NCBI GenBank assembly: GCA_905234845.1
Contig: CAJOIW010000013.1
Location: forward strand, 1 to 45,986
Origin: an uncultured Prevotella sp.
GTDB lineage: Bacteria; Bacteroidota; Bacteroidia; Bacteroidales; Bacteroidaceae
DNA: 45,986 nt
Direction: 5' to 3'
This document shows, one piece after another, positions 42,356 to 45,986 of the stretch. Numbering within the stretch: the stretch's first letter is position 1; the number at the start of each line of letters is the position of its first letter. The notes beneath the pieces are model-generated. The model was not told the DNA's origin, made no database searches, and saw nothing but the letters and a program-made list of their open reading frames with translations. A program made the position numbers and the translations under genes.

Positions 42356-43258
42356 ATGACAAAGAAAATCAGAGCCGCCGTAGTGGGTTACGGCAACATC
42401 GGACGTTTCACGGTTGAGGCCCTTGAGGCCGCGCCCGACTTTGAGATTGCGGGCATCGTGCGTCGCAACGGTGATGAGAATAAGCCGCAGGAGCTGGCTC
42501 CCTATGCGGTAGTAAAGGATATTCGCGAGCTGAAGGATGTCGACGTGGCCATACTGGCAACGCCCACCCGCTCGTGCGAGGAGTATGCCAAGCAGATTTT
42601 GCCGCTGGGCATCAACACGGTCGACTCGTTCGACATCCACACGGGCATCGTCGACTATCGTCGTACGCTCGACGCCATCAACAAGCAGACGCAGACCGTC
42701 AGCGTGATTGCTGCCGGTTGGGACCCGGGTTCCGACAGCATCGTGCGCACGCTGATGCAGAGCCTCGCCCCGAAAGGACTCAGCTATACCAACTTCGGAC
42801 CGGGCATGTCGATGGGACACTCCGTCTGCGTGCGCTCAAAGGCCGGTGTGAAGAATGCGCTGTCGATGACCATCCCTCTGGGCGAGGGCATCCATCGTCG
42901 CATGGTCTACGTGGAACTGGAAGACGGTGTCAAGCTCGACGACGTGACGCACGCCATCAAGCAAGACCCCTACTTCGCTTCCGACGAGACACACGTGTTC
43001 CAGGTGGAGTCGGTCGACGACGTTCGCGACATGGGCCACGGCGTGCATCTGGTGCGCAAGGGTGTCAGCGGAAAGACGCAGAACCAGCGCATGGAGTTCA
43101 ACATGAGCATCAACAATCCCGCCCTGACCGCACAGGTACTGGTCAACGTGGCGCGTGCCTCGCTGCGCCAGCAGCCCGGATGCTACACCATGGTTGAGCT
43201 GCCCGTCATCGACATGCTGCCCGGCGACCGCGAAGACCTCATCCGCCATCTGGTGTAG
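42356..43258 (+). CDS. ddh: Meso-diaminopimelate D-dehydrogenase
   Basis: NADP-dependent enzyme that makes meso-diaminopimelate from tetrahydrodipicolinate in one step, feeding lysine and peptidoglycan synthesis. The N-terminal Rossmann motif VVGYGNIGRFTVEAL, LATPTRS, the substrate-site stretch TVDSFDIHTG and AAGWDPGSDSIVR, and GPGMSMGHS are characteristic. The 300-residue length is standard for the bacteroidal form. It is divergent from ruvA, transcribed alone, and followed by an inverted-repeat element before a likely terminator. Confidence 0.96.
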   Translation: MTKKIRAAVVGYGNIGRFTVEALEAAPDFEIAGIVRRNGDENKPQELAPYAVVKDIRELKDVDVAILATPTRSCEEYAKQILPLGINTVDSFDIHTGIVDYRRTLDAINKQTQTVSVIAAGWDPGSDSIVRTLMQSLAPKGLSYTNFGPGMSMGHSVCVRSKAGVKNALSMTIPLGEGIHRRMVYVELEDGVKLDDVTHAIKQDPYFASDETHVFQVESVDDVRDMGHGVHLVRKGVSGKTQNQRMEFNMSINNPALTAQVLVNVARASLRQQPGCYTMVELPVIDMLPGDREDLIRHLV

Positions 43259-43380
43259 TAAAGCCCCCTCCAACTCCCCCGGGATTACTTTACCCGCTTC
43301 GCGACAGTGACCGTTGGTTCATAATTCATAATGCATAATCGGCTGGCGCATCGGGACATCATGCATAATTTGCAGCGGAT

Positions 43381-43618
43381 GTAATCGTTTCTTTAGTACG
43401 CTTCGCTTGCGAAGAACACGGAGGGACACGGAATGAAATTCCGTTTGCATGTAAGGCCGCGTTAAAAAGTTGAAAGTTGAAAATCGTGATTAAGCAAGAG
43501 AAGACCAAGCTTGCTTGAAGTCTTCCGAGCGTGAACGATTTATGTAAAGTTGAAAATTGAAAATTTCTGTTATTTCCGCGATTTCTTCGCAAGCGAAGCG
43601 TACTAAAGAAACGATTAC
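43381..43618. mobile_element. MITE-like element with 36-bp perfect inverted ends
   Basis: GTAATCGTTTCTTTAGTACG... at 43381-43416 is repeated exactly in reverse complement at 43583-43618. Each arm itself holds CTTCGC-TT-GCGAAG. The 166 bp between them are non-coding and include simple AAGTTGAAAGTTGAAAAT tracts. I see no target-site duplication and no transposase. Confidence 0.7.
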
Positions 43619-43678
43619 TGCGAGAGTTGAAAGTTGACGTTAACGTTAGCGTTATCGTTGAAAATGATTCTCAAAGTG

Positions 43679-43746
43679 GCTCAAAACGGCGAATACATCC
43701 ACCAAATGTTTCCGTGGATTCAGATATCGCCGTTTTGAGCTTTTTC
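43679..43746 (+). terminator. Strong hairpin, probable terminator of ddh
   Basis: GCTCAAAACGGCGA pairs perfectly with TCGCCGTTTTGAGC, with an inner ATCCAC/GTGGAT helix, followed by TTTTTC. It lies about 420 bp after ddh; the inverted-repeat element sits between, as at nadB. The surrounding DNA from 43259 to 43975 holds no gene I can support; small frames there run across repeats. Confidence 0.7.
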
Positions 43747-43975
43747 TATCTGCCATGTTTATTGAGCAACGAAGCGTCTGCTTTTATCGAAAACGCAGAA
43801 AGAGAATTCTCAAACAAACAGATTAAAATACCTCAAAAACGCCGAACGAAACGCCTCGGGAAAGCAAGATTTTGTGCAAAGAAGCTACAAAATGGGAAAA
43901 AAATAACGTTAAATATAAGAAAAAAATATAAGAAAGTATAACGCATTTTTCGAAAATTGTTGTACCTTTACACCC

Positions 43976-44134
43976 GTGTTCTTGGAACACGAATCATTTT
44001 GTTGCTCAATTTCTCCGACGAACTGCAACCTCAAACGAGATTTTACGAGCAAAACCAAGTATCCATTGGAGCTGCGCGCCACAGCGCAGACTCCACCATA
44101 GGATATTTGGGGCTGTTGCAGGCCTGTCGGAGAA
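43976..44134 (+). ncRNA. Candidate structured RNA or leader before the secreted protein gene
   Basis: A short hairpin GTGTTC-TTG-GAACAC (43976-43990) is followed by a long rod: TTCTCCGAC (44011-44019) with GTCGGAGAA (44126-44134), CTGCAAC (44023) with GTTGCAG (44115), TATCC (44060) with GGATA (44101), TGGAG (44067) with CTCCA (44091), and CTGCGC-GCCACA-GCGCAG (44072-44089). An asymmetric unpaired stretch of about 24 nt lies on the 5' side. TACCTTTA at 43963-43970 could be a slightly imperfect -7 box. It may be a leader acting on the gene at 44253 or an independent RNA; overlapping frames on both strands appear accidental. The sequence from 44135 to 44252 has no clear terminator. Confidence 0.45.
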
Positions 44135-44252
44135 TATGGGACGGGGCCTGCGCTTTCTTTATGCCCATACCGATAGTGCTTTCCCTTACCAGACTTTGAT
44201 GAGAGAATTATAAAGTAACCATAATACAAGAACAATTAAAACAAATGAAAGT

Positions 44253-45986
44253 ATGGCAACAAAAGTAAAACTATCATTCCATCTCATCCTCATCCTCGCC
44301 GTGATGCTCACGATGGCGCAGACGGCGGGAGCAGCAACGGAGACAAGAACCGTGACGTTCTATTTGGATGGTGGTGCATCGGGCAAGACGTCACTTCAAG
44401 ACGAATGGACGTTAGTAAGCGGAGGCAAAGTGCTGCACTATTCGAATACGAACACGACTGTTGATAAGATTCTATTGACAGAAAGAACCAGTATTACAAA
44501 TTTTAAAGGAAACTTTATTCAGGATAATGGTGAACTCGAGTTCAGCAACTTGGAAGGAACCGTGACAAAGGTGGAGTTGTGTCAATTTCAATTCTTTTAC
44601 AGTGGAAATCAGATGTATGTTGGCCTTGACAAAAGCAACTCATCAAAACTGCTCCATCTGCAAGGGAACAATAGCGATTACGACTATCCATCGTCTGATG
44701 CGACAAACTATGTTTCTGCAACTTTTGAGGGCAGTGTGGCTGTCAGCACATCGGATCCATTGAAAATAATGTTTTCTGGCAGTAGCAGCTCATGGCAATC
44801 TTTTAAGTTCAAAGAAGGTAGCATTACCATTACATACGAAGTCGAGGTGGAAGACACATCTGACCCCGGCCACACGTTCACGTTCAACGCCAGTGGTAAT
44901 ACGCTGACCGCCACTTGTAACCAGGCCAACCAGTATCACACTTGCGGTCTTACAAACCGTAAGTCCACGCTGACACTCAATGCCGAGGATGTATCCTATG
45001 ATACTTTCCGTCATAATGCTACGCTCAACCTGACGGATTTTACCAACCAAACGGGTATTACCGACATTGCTGCCACATTCAAGTACACAAACAAAGCTAA
45101 CAACGAGGAAAGCAATACGGCACCTTCAGCCATAGGCGACTACACTGCCACTGCTACCGTCACTATCGGCGACGGTTACAACTACAACTGCACGCTGACC
45201 AAGGACTTTAGCATCTTGGCAGGATATAAGGTCAACAACGTCTACTCGCAGTTTAGCCTGAGCAAGAGTTCGGCTTTGGAGGGCGAGGAGATAACCATCA
45301 CCTACACGCAGCAGATGGACGAGAGCCTTGAAGGGCTGACCCTGACGGGCGCAACGTCGGGCGACAACATCACCTATACGCAAAGCGGCAACACCTACAC
45401 GTTCAATATGCCCGCCGAGGACGTGAACCTCAGCGCTACGTTCACGTATCCGCTGAATGAAGACAACATCACGCAGAGCGGCGACACTTACACTATCAAG
45501 ACTGCCGAGGGCTGGAACTACTTCTGTCAGCGCTTGGAAGTGGACGGCGACTTGAACGGTTTCAGCGGCAAGACCGTGATGCTGGGTGACAACATCACCG
45601 TGACAACGATGGCGGGCAGCGCAGACCATCCGTTCAAAGGCATGTTCGACGGCGACGGCCATACGCTGATTTTCAACTACACCGCTGATAGGCCTAATTG
45701 CGCCCCATTCCGCATCACTAACGGCGCTACCATCCGCAACCTGCACGCAACGGGACTGATAGAAGGCGGCATCTGGCACTACATGGGCGGTCTGGTTGGC
45801 TCTGCCAACGGCAATCTCACCATCGAGAACTGCCGCGTGAGCACCCAAATCAGCAGCACCGTCAGCGGCATTGCCAACAACGGCGGCTTCGTGGGTCTCC
45901 TGAGTTCGCAATACAACCAATGCCACATCACGGGCTGCGTGTTCGACGGACTCATCTGCAACCCGAACACCTGGAACCAGACTTAT
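44253..45986 (+). CDS. Secreted surface protein with GLUG-like repeats, partial at the window end
   Basis: The frame is open from ATG 44253 to the last base, 578 codons without a stop, so the gene continues beyond the window. MATKVKLSFHLILILAVMLT and the following AQTAGAA form a signal peptide. The middle (about 30-380) is Thr/Ser/Asn-rich, beta-type sequence with Ig-like character (for instance TFTFNASGNTLTATC). From about residue 455, FKGMFDGDGHTLIF followed by GGLVGSANGNLTIENC and GGFVGLL looks like the GLUG-motif right-handed beta repeats of Bacteroidales surface proteins. Probably a T9SS-exported or surface-anchored adhesin or glycan-binding protein, but the C-terminus that would show this is missing. 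An earlier ATG at 44245 is closed by a stop after seven codons. Confidence 0.8.
   Translation, partial: MATKVKLSFHLILILAVMLTMAQTAGAATETRTVTFYLDGGASGKTSLQDEWTLVSGGKVLHYSNTNTTVDKILLTERTSITNFKGNFIQDNGELEFSNLEGTVTKVELCQFQFFYSGNQMYVGLDKSNSSKLLHLQGNNSDYDYPSSDATNYVSATFEGSVAVSTSDPLKIMFSGSSSSWQSFKFKEGSITITYEVEVEDTSDPGHTFTFNASGNTLTATCNQANQYHTCGLTNRKSTLTLNAEDVSYDTFRHNATLNLTDFTNQTGITDIAATFKYTNKANNEESNTAPSAIGDYTATATVTIGDGYNYNCTLTKDFSILAGYKVNNVYSQFSLSKSSALEGEEITITYTQQMDESLEGLTLTGATSGDNITYTQSGNTYTFNMPAEDVNLSATFTYPLNEDNITQSGDTYTIKTAEGWNYFCQRLEVDGDLNGFSGKTVMLGDNITVTTMAGSADHPFKGMFDGDGHTLIFNYTADRPNCAPFRITNGATIRNLHATGLIEGGIWHYMGGLVGSANGNLTIENCRVSTQISSTVSGIANNGGFVGLLSSQYNQCHITGCVFDGLICNPNTWNQTY

Noticed and set aside
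43627..43941. 104-codon plus-strand frame
   Set aside because: Begins in a TTGAAAGTTGACG repeat and crosses a terminator hairpin; Lys-rich random tail.
43909..44235. 108-codon minus-strand frame, PVPYSPTGLQQPQISYGG...
   Set aside because: Overlaps a strongly base-paired region that explains its conservation-like appearance better; no signal or domain. Kept as a test in the findings.

Overview
The window looks like a chromosome segment of a gut or oral Bacteroidales bacterium of the Prevotella/Segatella type. Four things point there: promoters of the Bacteroidetes form (TTTG, 19-20 bp, TAnnTTTG) before several genes; a very large SprA/Sov type IX secretion (T9SS) protein; meso-diaminopimelate dehydrogenase; and secreted proteins with a C-terminal 'YDLQGRKV...GIYIVNGKK' tail. 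No database search was possible; family names rest on motifs and order of domains.

Layout. 1-4.4 kb (+): an LptD/OstA-like outer-membrane protein and a MalY/PatB PLP enzyme. 4.4-11.2 kb (-): a 2146-residue secreted SGNH hydrolase with discoidin-like domains, followed by a 53-codon gene. 11.6-13.9 kb (-): an AT-rich restriction-modification pair (N4-cytosine methyltransferase plus a CfrBI-like nuclease). 14.5-19.8 kb (-): a lipoprotein, a YARHG protein, a CPA2 antiporter and PepT. 19.9-20.6 kb (-): two tRNAs and a MerR regulator. 21.0-25.9 kb (+): AlaRS and a PIF1-like helicase. 25.9-28.1 kb (-): MutY and a PBP4-type carboxypeptidase, divergent from NadB (+) at 28.2 kb. 30.6-33.2 kb (-): a DUF262-HNH nuclease and an EcoRI-type adenine methyltransferase behind a long, foldable leader. 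33.5-42.2 kb (-): SprA and RuvA. 42.3-43.3 kb (+): Ddh. 44.3 kb to the end (+): a secreted protein cut by the window edge, behind another foldable leader.

How the genes work together. Most are housekeeping: envelope assembly (LptD-like, SprA), peptidoglycan (Ddh makes meso-DAP, DacB trims the wall), translation (AlaRS, tRNAs), DNA repair (MutY, RuvA, helicase) and NAD synthesis (NadB). SprA is the outer-membrane channel through which T9SS cargo, possibly the 2146-residue protein, would leave the cell. Two separate DNA methylation systems are the clearest accessory genes.

The most unusual layer is repeats. (1) Tandem 7- and 8-bp repeats, whose lengths are not multiples of three, sit inside mutY, ruvA and the 5' end of sprA. 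(2) Intergenic-type repeats have been absorbed into the coding sequence of at least six genes. (3) Two intergenic elements share the end TTGGTGTCC(G/A)GTAAAA and consist of rows of small hairpins, mostly with 3-nt loops; one is flanked by a 14-bp direct repeat. (4) A 110-bp element with inverted ends occurs in two full copies and one rearranged copy. (5) A 238-bp element has 36-bp perfect inverted ends. nadB and dacB share one 36-bp, nearly symmetrical segment that carries both promoters on opposite strands.
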